The notes: generated from the sequence alone by a model not told the origin. DNA of 64,000 nucleotides from Lachnospiraceae bacterium (GCA_015057525.1 SVEE01000002.1:254767-318766); one strand, 5' to 3'. Positions 16,841 through 26,192 are shown, counted from the stretch's first letter. A program made the numbers and translations.

Positions 16841-19738
16841 TTAACATATATTTTCGAATCCGTAGCATCTCTCATCTAAGAGTGTTCCATTTTCATCATA
16901 AATTCTAAATAATGTCCAATAATATCCATACTGTGGCTGCCATATTGTCCAAAAGCACTTATCAGGGACATAGCACTGTCCTGTTGTATAAACCCATGCA
17001 TCTTTGCCTTCTGCTAAAAGCGTACAGTCAAGAATAAGCATCTCATATGTGTAATTATTATTGTCATAAGACTCAAACCCTATAAGATATCCTCCACCTG
17101 GTCCATCATATGGCATCTGACATATACCCTTAATTTGTGGATGATAGCCAGCAGCTGATGAAACTTCTTTAATCACACTGTCACCTGAAATTCTAACCTT
17201 ACATACAACTACATAGTCACCAGGTGCCTCAGGAACCCAATGGGCATATGGATTATTTAATGTCCAATCACTTATAAGTACCCAATTATCATTAACACAG
17301 GCATACCAGCTATATTCTAAATCAAGATTGCTATTGTTCGATACATCAACCGCTAAAGAAACAGCATCTGTTACAGCTTGGTTCCAATATATACCATTTA
17401 TATTAAAATCATCACTAGAAATACCGTTAGGATTATTTGTTACATCAACCAATACAGATGCTGATGAAAAATCAAGACTACCCGTAATTGTCACTGTACC
17501 TGAAGAAACACCTGAAACATTACCATAACTATCAACTGTAGCAATTGACGTTTTATTGCTAGACCACTTAATATCACTATCTTCTGGAATAGCATATGCG
17601 CCTTTAAATCCTGGATTATTAATACGAAAAACAAAGTGTTGGCTTGTTCCTGGCTTAATGATTGAATTTTCCGGTATTATATCGTATGTGAATGTATATT
17701 CACTTGAAGAACCAAATATTACACCATAGGAAGTCGATGCCTCGCTAAATGTATCAACAGCAAATGATATTTCCTCTGTTATTGTATAATTTGCTGGTTT
17801 TGATATAGCTGTCGCTGTCTGGCCAGAGAAACACTGAACCCAATAAGTTCTACCATTATGAATAAAACATCCTATTCCAATACTATTTACATCTTCAGCA
17901 AGAATATTTCCCTTGTGTCCTGATGAATTCATCCAGCTGTTCATAACATCATCTGCCGATATCTGGCCTGCGGCAATATTCTCTCTTGTTAAAGCTTCAT
18001 TAATTGTAAAGCAAGAGGAACTATCCGGTCTAGTATGAGAAAAAAGTAATGAACATTCTGCTGCTCTTCTCATGGCATCCTCGAGAAGTTCTTTATCCAT
18101 TGAAATAGCAGAAAGACCAGCATTTGCTCTCTGGGCATTTACCAGTTCAAGTACTTGATATGCTTGAGTATAATCTCTTAAACCGGTAATATTTACACTA
18201 TTCTGAATCCTGTAGCCATGAGAACCATACGGAGATACATCATCACTCATACCTTTTATTTCAGTAGTTTCTTCGAATGCATCTGTATGAACAAAGGTTA
18301 CACTCTTAGGCAGGGTAACTTCCGAAAGTGCATAACACCCCAAAAACGTGCATCTATATATATCTTTTACACCCTCATTTAAATTAACTGATGTAAGCTT
18401 CTTGCAATTCAAAAATGCCTGATAAGGTATATGGTCTAATCCATAAGATGTAAAACTTTCTAATGCATAGCAATTTCCAAAACAGCCATTGCCAATTTTA
18501 GTTACATTCGCAGGAAGAACAACATTTGTTAAAGCATTATAACAATTTGAAAATGTTCTTGCACCAAGAGTTTTAAGTGTGCTTCCAAAGAAAATGCTTT
18601 TAATCGACCTACATTCATCGAACATTTCATAAGCTGTCTCCTCAAGACCCTTACCAAAACTTACACTAGTAAGGCTATAACATGAGTAAAATGTAAAGGA
18701 ATCAACAGAAGTTATGTTATCTGGTATTGTAATGGAAGTTAATCCAGACCTTGAAAATGCTCCTTCACCAAGATGTGTTACCGAATTAGCAAAGCTAATT
18801 GATTCAAGATTATAGGCTGTAGAAAATGCATATGCTCCAACAGTTGTTACTCCTGAAGGAACACTGAAACTTACATCCTCTCTTCCCACTGGATATGCAT
18901 ATAAAGTCTTACCATTGTCAGTATATAAAACACCATCAACAGAAGAATACACTGAATTGCCTGTTTCTACCACAAAGTTTTGTGTTCTACAGTTAAAAAA
19001 TGCCGTATTACTAATCTTTGTTGCAGTTTTGGGAAATATAATCTCAGGTATTGCACAATTTTGGAATGCATAATCCTTAACTTCTACAACATTAGATAAA
19101 TCCATAGTTTGTATTCCAGAACAACCATAAAAACATCCTTCTGGTATAACAGTTACCTTACTTGGAATAGTGATACTTTCAATTTTCGAACATGAATAAA
19201 ACATGGCTTCACCCAATGTAACAACAGTTTCCGGCAAATAAACTGTTGTAGCATTAGAACAATAAGAAAAAATATTAAGACCTAAGCTAGTAACACCACT
19301 TTCAACAACAATTGAGGTAATACTAGACCTATAATCTCTCCAACCAGGAAATTTTAATATATCATTTTCACCATATGAAGCAAAATCGTATGTAGCACCT
19401 GTTCCAGACAAAGTAAGTACACCATCAGCATAACTCCAACTAACATTGTCCCCACACATTCCGGATGCGGCTGCAACGGTATCAATTTCATCCTCTACAC
19501 TTTCCTCATATGTATCAGTGTAATCAAGTTCAAAAATTTCACCAGTTTCATTTCCATATCCACCTGCAACAACTTGTTCTTCACAAGCTTCTTCACCTGA
19601 ATAATCAGTTTCCTTAGCTTCAAGTTCTAAATCAACAAGATTATTTTCAGAAGCAAGTACAGGTACCGTATTTCCCATAACACTCAACATCATAGTTAAG
19701 GCTATAAGATAACTTATTTTTTTTAGCTTCTTTTTCAT
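16841..19738 (-). CDS. Secreted BspA-like leucine-rich repeat protein with CAP and Big2 domains
   Basis: The 965-residue protein has a signal peptide (1-29, ending LAS) and an acidic region. About 130-490 carries BspA-type LRR_5 repeats (for example FSYCSNATTVYLPETV, FYGCSGIQTMDLSN). A CAP/SCP-like domain spans about 525-650 with FSHTRPD, RENIA and SSGHKGNIL, retaining the two His and a Glu typical of the cleft. A Big2-type Ig domain follows near 690-765 (SSNKTSIATVDSYGNVSG), then a Trp/Tyr-rich C-terminal region of unknown type. No LPXTG or SLH anchor is seen, so release into the medium or non-covalent attachment is likely. AAGGAGG precedes the start. Binding or adhesion is inferred. Confidence 0.9.
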   Translation of the reverse strand: MKKKLKKISYLIALTMMLSVMGNTVPVLASENNLVDLELEAKETDYSGEEACEEQVVAGGYGNETGEIFELDYTDTYEESVEDEIDTVAAASGMCGDNVSWSYADGVLTLSGTGATYDFASYGENDILKFPGWRDYRSSITSIVVESGVTSLGLNIFSYCSNATTVYLPETVVTLGEAMFYSCSKIESITIPSKVTVIPEGCFYGCSGIQTMDLSNVVEVKDYAFQNCAIPEIIFPKTATKISNTAFFNCRTQNFVVETGNSVYSSVDGVLYTDNGKTLYAYPVGREDVSFSVPSGVTTVGAYAFSTAYNLESISFANSVTHLGEGAFSRSGLTSITIPDNITSVDSFTFYSCYSLTSVSFGKGLEETAYEMFDECRSIKSIFFGSTLKTLGARTFSNCYNALTNVVLPANVTKIGNGCFGNCYALESFTSYGLDHIPYQAFLNCKKLTSVNLNEGVKDIYRCTFLGCYALSEVTLPKSVTFVHTDAFEETTEIKGMSDDVSPYGSHGYRIQNSVNITGLRDYTQAYQVLELVNAQRANAGLSAISMDKELLEDAMRRAAECSLLFSHTRPDSSSCFTINEALTRENIAAGQISADDVMNSWMNSSGHKGNILAEDVNSIGIGCFIHNGRTYWVQCFSGQTATAISKPANYTITEEISFAVDTFSEASTSYGVIFGSSSEYTFTYDIIPENSIIKPGTSQHFVFRINNPGFKGAYAIPEDSDIKWSSNKTSIATVDSYGNVSGVSSGTVTITGSLDFSSASVLVDVTNNPNGISSDDFNINGIYWNQAVTDAVSLAVDVSNNSNLDLEYSWYACVNDNWVLISDWTLNNPYAHWVPEAPGDYVVVCKVRISGDSVIKEVSSAAGYHPQIKGICQMPYDGPGGGYLIGFESYDNNNYTYEMLILDCTLLAEGKDAWVYTTGQCYVPDKCFWTIWQPQYGYYWTLFRIYDENGTLLDERCYGFENIC

Positions 19739-19779
19739 ACAACCCCTCCTTTTTATATTTAATAACTTATATAACTACT

Positions 19780-19807
19780 ATTATACTATAACATTATAAA
19801 ATTTCAA
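19780..19807 (-). promoter_or_regulatory. Predicted promoter of the LRR/CAP surface protein
   Basis: Minus-strand TTGAAA (19802-19807), 16 bases, TATAAT (19780-19785). It abuts the metA terminator. Confidence 0.55.
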
Positions 19808-19813
19808 AAAATA

Positions 19814-19869
19814 TGCACAAAAAACCAAAATGTATTTTCTAAAAAAAAATAATATACATTTTGGTTTTT
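19814..19869 (-). terminator. metA terminator
   Basis: A 16-bp inverted repeat (19820-19835 with 19854-19869) with an 18-base AT-rich loop is followed by Ts on the minus strand, just after the metA stop. Confidence 0.8.
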
Positions 19870-19882
19870 GACTTAAATATAT

Positions 19883-20788
19883 TTATAATTCGTATGGTGT
19901 AACCTGATATACGTAATAATTTAGCCAGTTTGTATAAAGTGTATTAGCATGGCATCTCCATGACTTAATAGGCTTCTTGTCTGGATTATTATCAGGATAA
20001 TAATTAACAGGTATGTCTGGATTAATGCCTTTACCTAGGTCTCTCTTATATTCCTGATCAAGAGTTACTGTGTCATACTCTGGATGTCCTGTAACGAAAA
20101 TATTTTTACCTTCATCACCTACAATAAGATATGGCCCTGTAATATCAGATTCAGATACAATCTCAAGTCTTGAATTAGTTAGAATTGCATCCTTATCCAC
20201 ACCTGTATATCTTGACTGTGGAACATAAAATGTATCATCAAACCCTCTAACTAAAGGTGTTTTCTTATGCAACGGATAGTGTGGATAAACCCCCGAAAAC
20301 TTCTTATCAAGAGCTATCTTTTTAACACCATATCTATAATATAAACCGGCCTGTGCTCCCCAGCAAATATGCAATGTGGAAGTTACATTTTTTTCAGACC
20401 AATCCATAATATCTGTAAGTTCTTTCCAGTACTCAACATCTTCAAATTCCATAGTCTCTACAGGAGCACCTGTTATAATAAGACCGTCCCATTTTCTACG
20501 TTTAACCTTATCAAATGTAGTATAAAATCTTGAAAGATGTTCCTTATCAGTATTTTTAGACTCATATGAAACAGTTCGTATAAAGCTGATATTAACCTGC
20601 AAAGGGGTATTTGAAAGACTTCTCAAAAGCTGAAGCTCTGTATCCTCCTTAAGTGGCATAAGATTAAGTATAAGTATATCCAGTGGTCTTATATCCTGAC
20701 TTAAGGCTCTGTTTTCATCCATAACAAATATATTTTCTTCTTCAAGTATCTTTTTAACCGGTAAATCATTATCTATTTTGATTGGCAT
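19883..20788 (-). CDS. metA: Homoserine O-acetyltransferase, MetA type
   Basis: Activates homoserine for methionine synthesis. The 301 residues align end to end with MetA. Catalytic features are Cys142 in HICWGAQAG and the GHPEYD His/Glu pair. Residue 111 is Glu (TGAPVETMEF), the position where Glu has been linked to acetyl-CoA use and Gly to succinyl-CoA use, so the product is predicted to be O-acetylhomoserine despite the traditional succinyltransferase name. AGGAAGG precedes the ATG. It stands alone 92 bases downstream of ligA. No SAM riboswitch or T-box fits in that gap. Confidence 0.95.
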   Translation of the reverse strand: MPIKIDNDLPVKKILEEENIFVMDENRALSQDIRPLDILILNLMPLKEDTELQLLRSLSNTPLQVNISFIRTVSYESKNTDKEHLSRFYTTFDKVKRRKWDGLIITGAPVETMEFEDVEYWKELTDIMDWSEKNVTSTLHICWGAQAGLYYRYGVKKIALDKKFSGVYPHYPLHKKTPLVRGFDDTFYVPQSRYTGVDKDAILTNSRLEIVSESDITGPYLIVGDEGKNIFVTGHPEYDTVTLDQEYKRDLGKGINPDIPVNYYPDNNPDKKPIKSWRCHANTLYTNWLNYYVYQVTPYEL

Positions 20789-20880
20789 ATATTTCTACCT
20801 TCCTTATATTGTCAATATTTACAGCAATCATACTGCAATTAGTAATCCATCATATATCTAATAGTTATAACATCATTTTA

Positions 20881-22824
20881 TTATAACTTCAAGAAGTCCT
20901 CTTCTGAAATTATAGGAACACCTAGTGATTTTGCTTTTTTATTCTTAGATGAAGAAGACATAACATCGTTATTAATTAGATAGCTGGTCTTTGCAGAAAC
21001 ACTTCCTGCTACTTTTCCACCTCTGTCCTCAATAAGCTTTTTTAATTCATCTCTATTTGCAAATGAATTAAGAGAACCTGTTATAACAAAGGTTTTGCCC
21101 TCCAAATCCTGTTCCTTATCATTTATTTCTTCAATTAAATTAAGCTCTGCTAAGATATCTCTAAGATTCTTGATATTATTTTCATTCTTAAAATAAGCAA
21201 CTATTCCATCAGCAATTATTCCGCCGATTCCTTCTATCTGAGAATACTCTTCTGAATCTGCTATAATTATTGCTTCTATGTCATTCTTAAAATGACGACA
21301 TATTAACTTAGCTGTAGCATTTCCAACATTTATAATTCCAAGTCCATATATAAGTCTATATAACTCTGTATTTCTTGATGTGTTAATTGATTCAATCATA
21401 TTTTCATAGGATTTAATACCAAAACCATCCATAGAAACAATCTCATCCTTATACCTTTCAATCTTATAAATGTCGCTTAATTCTGCTAAAAATCCCTTAT
21501 CTATAAACTTCTCTAATGATGCTTCTGATAAACCATCAATGTTCATTGCATTACGAGAAACAAAATGTGTAAATAATTTAATTGACTTCGCAGGACAATC
21601 CATATTAGGACAATATAATGTCTCAACATCATTATCATTTCTAATTATTGTTTCTCCACCACAAGCAGGACATACCTTTGGTATTTCTAAATTATTGCTA
21701 CATGTAAGATTCTCGCTAATCTGTGGAATAATCATGTTTGCCTTATATACCTTAATAGTATCTCCAATTCCAAGCTTAAGCTGTCTGACAATGCTTATAT
21801 TATGAATACTAGCTCTGCTTACAGATGTTCCCTCTAAAGATACTGAATCAAAACAAGCCACAGGATTAATAAGACCAGTTCTTGAAGGACTCCATTCCAC
21901 ATGACGAAGCACTGTTTCTGCCTCCTCATCAGCCCATTTAAATGCAATAGAATCTCTTGGAAACTTCGCAGTTCTACCCAAACTTCTTCCGTATTTTACA
22001 TCATCATAAGAAAGAACTAAACCATCTGACGGAAAATCGTTAGATGATATCTTAGTGGAAAACCACGAAACAACATCCTTTATATTTTCTGCTGTTACAT
22101 CCTTATGCTCAACAACCTCAAATCCAAGTTTTTCAAGAAAATTAAATTTTTCATTCATATATGCATCTACTTTTTCATCGCCTATATCAAGCATTGTAAA
22201 TGCAAAAAAATGTACATTACGTTTTGCAGTAATCTCATTATTAAGTTGTCTTACTGTTCCACTACAAAGATTACGTGGATTTTTATATTTTGCATCCACA
22301 TCAGCTATTGTATTATTTATTTTTTCGAAATCAGAATATGTTATTACAGCCTCACCTCTTATTGTAAGTTGCTCTTGATATGATATTTTTTGAGGTATAT
22401 TGGCAAAAACCTTGGCATTATTAGTTATAACTTCACCAATTTCACCGTTGCCTCTTGTAACTGCCTTGACCAAAATCCCATTCTCATAGGTTAAAACTAC
22501 AGTTAGGCCATCCATTTTCCATGATATAACACCAGCTTTATCTCCTAACCAATCTGCCAAATCATCCACACTCTTTGTCTTATCAAGTGAAAGCATGGGA
22601 GCTGGATGAGCCTCCTTAGGTAATTCGCTTAAAACCTCATATCCCACCTTAATAGTTGGACTTGAGGACAAAACCAAGCCAGTCTCTTTCTCTAATTCAA
22701 CTAATTCATCATAAAGAGAATCATACTCAAAATTGCTCATAATCTCTTTATCTTCCTGATAGTAAGCCTTAGCTGCCTGATTCAATATATTAACTAATTC
22801 CTTTATTCTGGCTGTCTTATCCAT
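20881..22824 (-). CDS. ligA: NAD-dependent DNA ligase
   Basis: Seals nicks in replication and repair using NAD+. The 647 residues are slightly shorter than the usual 660-670. The order is Ia domain with Y22 region, adenylation domain with the nucleotidyl Lys103 in SWKMDGL (KxDG; the common form is KIDG), OB fold, a four-Cys zinc finger (CPACGG ... CPNMDCPA), tandem helix-hairpin-helix and a C-terminal BRCT domain (EGKTFVITGSLNSFANRDEL). Its start is 2 bases after the stop of the pseudouridine synthase gene, so the two genes are likely co-expressed. Confidence 0.96.
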   Translation of the reverse strand: MDKTARIKELVNILNQAAKAYYQEDKEIMSNFEYDSLYDELVELEKETGLVLSSSPTIKVGYEVLSELPKEAHPAPMLSLDKTKSVDDLADWLGDKAGVISWKMDGLTVVLTYENGILVKAVTRGNGEIGEVITNNAKVFANIPQKISYQEQLTIRGEAVITYSDFEKINNTIADVDAKYKNPRNLCSGTVRQLNNEITAKRNVHFFAFTMLDIGDEKVDAYMNEKFNFLEKLGFEVVEHKDVTAENIKDVVSWFSTKISSNDFPSDGLVLSYDDVKYGRSLGRTAKFPRDSIAFKWADEEAETVLRHVEWSPSRTGLINPVACFDSVSLEGTSVSRASIHNISIVRQLKLGIGDTIKVYKANMIIPQISENLTCSNNLEIPKVCPACGGETIIRNDNDVETLYCPNMDCPAKSIKLFTHFVSRNAMNIDGLSEASLEKFIDKGFLAELSDIYKIERYKDEIVSMDGFGIKSYENMIESINTSRNTELYRLIYGLGIINVGNATAKLICRHFKNDIEAIIIADSEEYSQIEGIGGIIADGIVAYFKNENNIKNLRDILAELNLIEEINDKEQDLEGKTFVITGSLNSFANRDELKKLIEDRGGKVAGSVSAKTSYLINNDVMSSSSKNKKAKSLGVPIISEEDFLKL

Positions 22825-22826
22825 AA

Positions 22827-23534
22827 TTATTCTCCCTTAACAAGTGACCTTAATCTATTTTCCTCTTCATTGGTAAGCTGTCTAAATGCTCCAGGTCTTA
22901 AATCCCCTAACTTAATATTCATAACACGAACACGTTTCAAATGTACTACTCTGTAGCCGAAATAATCACACATACGTCGTATTTGTCTATTTAAACCTTG
23001 GGTTAAAATAATTCGGAAGCTTCTTGTTCCCGTTTTTTCTACTTTACATTTTTTTGTCACTGTATCTAATATAGGAACACCATTTGACATTTTCTCAATA
23101 AACATTGCATCTATATCCTTATTTACTCTAACATGATATTCCTTTTCATGATTGTTTCTTGCTTTCTGAATACTATTTGACAGCTCTCCATCATTAGTCA
23201 AAAGTAAAAGACCTGATGAATCCTTATCTAATCTTCCTACATAATTGACCTTCTCCGGAAATTCAATGCTATTAAAAATACTATCCCTATCAGCCTCTTT
23301 TGATGTACAAACCTGTCCAACAGGTTTATTATAAGCATAAATTACAATATTACTCTTTCTGGTAATTTTTTTACCCTTGTATAACACAACAGAACCATGG
23401 TTTACCTTTGTACCAAGAGTTGCTATTTCTCCATCAACAATTATCTCACCATTATTAATTAATTCATCTGCCTGTCTTCTTGAACAGACACCTGCTTCAC
23501 TTAAATATTTGTTTAATCTAATATTTTCTGACAT
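22827..23534 (-). CDS. RsuA/RluF-family pseudouridine synthase
   Basis: Isomerises uridine to pseudouridine in rRNA. The 235-residue protein has an N-terminal S4 RNA-binding domain (IRLNKYLSEAGVCSRRQADELI) and a catalytic domain with GRLDKDSSGLLLLTNDGEL, where the Asp is the catalytic residue. LTQGLNRQIRRMCDYFGY near the C-terminus is the form typical of RluF (23S rRNA U2604 in E. coli) rather than RluB or RsuA. It is divergent from the Lrp-type gene and followed by ligA. The target site is inferred. Confidence 0.92.
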   Translation of the reverse strand: MSENIRLNKYLSEAGVCSRRQADELINNGEIIVDGEIATLGTKVNHGSVVLYKGKKITRKSNIVIYAYNKPVGQVCTSKEADRDSIFNSIEFPEKVNYVGRLDKDSSGLLLLTNDGELSNSIQKARNNHEKEYHVRVNKDIDAMFIEKMSNGVPILDTVTKKCKVEKTGTRSFRIILTQGLNRQIRRMCDYFGYRVVHLKRVRVMNIKLGDLRPGAFRQLTNEEENRLRSLVKGE

Positions 23535-23594
23535 ATTAATTCATCCTATATATCTGATTTTAAGCCTTTAAAGTTTATTTTATTAATTTATTTC

Positions 23595-23623
23595 TTGAAA
23601 ATACGCCACCGTCAACTTATAAT
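23595..23623 (+). promoter_or_regulatory. Predicted promoter of the Lrp-type regulator
   Basis: TTGAAA (23595-23600), 17 bases, TATAAT (23618-23623), 44 bases before the start codon. It has one of the best matches in the window. Confidence 0.65.
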
Positions 23624-23667
23624 ATCTTTATATTATTAAACAATCCACGAAAGAAGGCGACAAGGAT

Positions 23668-24132
23668 ATGGATAATATCGATAAAAAATTACTTCAATTA
23701 TTACAAGAAAATGCAAGATATCCCCTTAAATATCTGGCAAGCCAAGTATACCTTTCATCACCTGCCGTTTCAGCACGTATAGAACGTCTGGAAAAAAGTG
23801 GTATAATTTCAGGTTATCATGCTGCAGTTACACCTGTTACTCTTGGATACCATATTACAGCATTTATTAATATGGCTCTTGATCCAAGACAAAAACCTGA
23901 ATTTTATCCCTTTATTTCTGCCTGTCCGAATGTAATGGAATGTAACTGTGTAACAGGAGCATTTTCAATGTTAATCAAGGTTTGCTTCCCTAGTACCATG
24001 GAGCTTGATACATTTATTGGACAATTGCAAAAATTCGGCAATACTGAAACACAAATAGTATTCTCTACTCCGGTTCCATCAAGAGGCATTGAAATATTAT
24101 CTGATTCAAAAGACAATATTTCTGATTTGTAG
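23668..24132 (+). CDS. Lrp/AsnC-family transcription regulator
   Basis: The 154-residue protein has an N-terminal AsnC-type helix-turn-helix (MDNIDKKLLQLLQENARYPLKYLA ... SSPAVSARIERLEKSGII) and a C-terminal RAM/AsnC ligand-binding domain with a GAFSMLIKV strand. Such regulators sense amino acids or related small molecules and form octamers. AAGGA lies before the ATG. Neither neighbour is an obvious amino acid gene; ligA and the pseudouridine synthase are divergent and the acidic membrane protein is convergent. The target and effector are unknown. Confidence 0.92.
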   Translation: MDNIDKKLLQLLQENARYPLKYLASQVYLSSPAVSARIERLEKSGIISGYHAAVTPVTLGYHITAFINMALDPRQKPEFYPFISACPNVMECNCVTGAFSMLIKVCFPSTMELDTFIGQLQKFGNTETQIVFSTPVPSRGIEILSDSKDNISDL

Positions 24133-24151
24133 TCTATCTTAATTAACAGAC

Positions 24152-24196
24152 TGGCTGTAATATAATAGGCAAACTATTATATTCCAGCCATTTTTT
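24152..24196 (+). terminator. Terminator of the Lrp-type gene
   Basis: A 17-bp stem (24152-24168 with 24174-24190, one mismatch, 5-base loop) precedes six Ts. The minus-strand flank lacks a U-tract, but the convergent acidic-protein gene may still use the stem. Confidence 0.88.
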
Positions 24197-24199
24197 ATC

Positions 24200-25204
24200 T
24201 TACTCTTCTGTTGTATCTTCACTTTCTGTAACTGAAAAAATCTCTTGATAGAATTCAGCAAAAGTAGGATCATTTTGAATACTCTGATTTATACTTTCCT
24301 GAACTAAGCCATATAATCCCTGTATGCCATCAGTCATAAGTTGTTCTTCTATATATGCTGCGACCTCAGGAGAATACTCTCTGTTGTCAATCTTATAACC
24401 ATTTTCTGTGTTAATCACATAAAACTGCTGTATATCTATATGCTCACTAACAACATTAGGAATTGTTATATTGTAAATTACATATACTAATGTGGCATCT
24501 TCTGTATATCCAGGCAAAGTATAACAATTTATATTCGTAAAATTGCTGATAAGCATAGATCTGTCTAGATAATGTTGAACATTGCCGTTTGGATCTACGA
24601 CCAATGTTCGTATTCCTGCCTCATCCTTAGCAACTATGTAGGATAAAAACTGAGAAATCAAAGTATTAATATCCGGGTTTGCGTTAACCTGATATGGTAA
24701 ATCTAAACTTGAAGCTTCTGTTGTTGCTGCCTCCGTAGTAGTTTCCTCCTCTTTACTAAAGAAAGGTAAATCCTTCATAAAATAAAAATAGAAAACTACA
24801 GCTAAAAGTATAAAAAGTAACCAAGAAAACACAAGTGCAAAGCTTCTAACATCACTCTTTTTCTTTTTAGAATTACTTTTTGACTTAGACTTAGGTTCTG
24901 ATTTTGTCTCTTTCTTTGTTTGTTTCTCTTTTTTTTCAGATGTTTTACCTAATAACTCATAAATATCATCGTTTGACGGTTCATCATCAACTGTTTCATA
25001 GGAATCATCTTCATATGTGTCTTCTTCCACTTCATCATATGCATCTTCATAAGAGTCCTCATCATATGAATCAGACTCATTATCATTATATGACTCGTCT
25101 TCATATGCTTCTTCATTATCATCGTATGAATCATCTTCGTATTCTTCATCGAAAATATCATCTTTTAGCATATCTTTTAGCTTTTTACCAATGTTTTTAC
25201 CCAT
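24200..25204 (-). CDS. Acidic membrane protein of unknown function
   Basis: I do not recognise a family. The 334 residues split clearly. Residues 15-83 are almost entirely Asp, Glu, Tyr, Ser and Asn (repeats such as DDSYDDNEEAYEDESY). Residues 88-118 are Lys/Ser-rich. 121-145 is one membrane helix. A Thr/Glu linker and a globular extracytoplasmic domain (about 170-320) follow. This gives an N-in topology with a strongly charged cytoplasmic arm. ATG 25204 follows AAAGGAGATG; a longer frame would enter the tRNA-Arg gene just upstream. It is last in the rimP-infB-ribF transcription unit. Confidence 0.82.
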   Translation of the reverse strand: MGKNIGKKLKDMLKDDIFDEEYEDDSYDDNEEAYEDESYNDNESDSYDEDSYEDAYDEVEEDTYEDDSYETVDDEPSNDDIYELLGKTSEKKEKQTKKETKSEPKSKSKSNSKKKKSDVRSFALVFSWLLFILLAVVFYFYFMKDLPFFSKEEETTTEAATTEASSLDLPYQVNANPDINTLISQFLSYIVAKDEAGIRTLVVDPNGNVQHYLDRSMLISNFTNINCYTLPGYTEDATLVYVIYNITIPNVVSEHIDIQQFYVINTENGYKIDNREYSPEVAAYIEEQLMTDGIQGLYGLVQESINQSIQNDPTFAEFYQEIFSVTESEDTTEE

Positions 25205-25223
25205 TACATCATCTCCTTTAAAA

Positions 25224-25295
25224 TGCACCAGAGAGGAATCGAACCTCCGCACATGGCTCCGGAGGCCATTGCTCTATCCACTGAGCTACTGATGC
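25224..25295 (-). tRNA. tRNA-Arg (anticodon CCG)
   Basis: A 72-base cloverleaf fits: acceptor GCATCAG/CTGGTGC with one G-U pair, D stem GCTC/GAGC, anticodon stem ATGGC/GCCAT with loop CTCCGGA, and T arm with TTCGATT loop. The anticodon CCG reads CGG (Arg). CCA is not encoded. Its first ten bases overlap the end of ribF, including the ribF TAG stop codon, and the next gene starts 20 bases after its 3' end. Confidence 0.95.
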
Positions 25296-26170
25296 ATAAC
25301 AAACTCCTTATCACGACCAATTTGTGTTTTTAGTTCATCTATGTTGTTAAACTTCATTTCTGTTCTGACAAAATAATCCAAGTACACTGTAATGTTTTGA
25401 CCATATAAATCACCATCATAATCCAGTATATTTGTTTCTACAAATATTTCATCAGTATTATTTACAGTTGGATTACTCCCAATATTGGTTATTCCTCTGT
25501 ATTTTTCAGAACCTATATATATATGAGATGCATATACACCGTGTAGAGGAACTAATTTCTGTCCATCTGGATATATATTTACTGTTGGAAATCCTATTTG
25601 TCTTCCCAGTTGCTTACCTTTTTTAACAATACCGGAAATAGAATATGGCCTTCCCATATAATCAGTTATACTGTGCATAATACCATCCTCTATAAGTTCT
25701 CTTATATAAGATGAACTAACTACTATTCCGTCAACAGAAAGTTTATCTATAGCAATAACTGAAAATCCATATTCTTTTCCTAATTCAGTAAGAAGTGTTA
25801 CATCACCTTTTCTTTCAGAGCCGAACCTAAAATCTGCACCTACTACAACATAACGAACGCCTAATCTATTTACTAATATGTCCCAAACAAACTGTCTTGG
25901 TGACATAGCCGCAAATTCTTTTGAAAACTCACTTGTTACATTGTAATCAAAGCCCATGTTAGAAAGAAGTATTTCTCTCTCATTATCTGTATAAATTCTA
26001 TTTGTGTTACTTGTATTTATAGTAAATATAACACTGTTTAATTCCTCATCTTTAGCCAATTTCAAGGTTTTATCTATGAGTAACATATGTCCTCTGTGTA
26101 ATCCCTGAAACTTTCCCAGACAAACAACTGAATTATCTAATTTTATTTTGTCATATGCTATGGTTTTCAA
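25286..26170 (-). CDS. ribF: Bifunctional riboflavin kinase / FAD synthetase
   Basis: Makes FMN and then FAD from riboflavin. The 294 residues hold an N-terminal FMN adenylyltransferase domain (GKFQGLHRGHMLLI; most homologues have FDG, here FQG) with the SSSYIRELI motif, and a C-terminal flavokinase domain (GRPYSISGIVKKGKQLGRQIGFPT, NIGSNPTV, Glu-Thr in VETNILDY). Translation must begin at TTG 26168-26170, behind AGAGG, because the next Met lies past the nucleotide motif. The stop codon lies inside the tRNA-Arg gene. Upstream are truB, nrnA and rbfA, a common order. Confidence 0.94.
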   Translation of the reverse strand: MKTIAYDKIKLDNSVVCLGKFQGLHRGHMLLIDKTLKLAKDEELNSVIFTINTSNTNRIYTDNEREILLSNMGFDYNVTSEFSKEFAAMSPRQFVWDILVNRLGVRYVVVGADFRFGSERKGDVTLLTELGKEYGFSVIAIDKLSVDGIVVSSSYIRELIEDGIMHSITDYMGRPYSISGIVKKGKQLGRQIGFPTVNIYPDGQKLVPLHGVYASHIYIGSEKYRGITNIGSNPTVNNTDEIFVETNILDYDGDLYGQNITVYLDYFVRTEMKFNNIDELKTQIGRDKEFVMHQ

Positions 26171-26192
26171 GTCATATACCTCTTTTTATGCC

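Noticed and set aside
20789-20880. SAM riboswitch or T-box upstream of metA
   Set aside because: The 92-base gap is AT-rich and lacks conserved core elements or a terminator stem.
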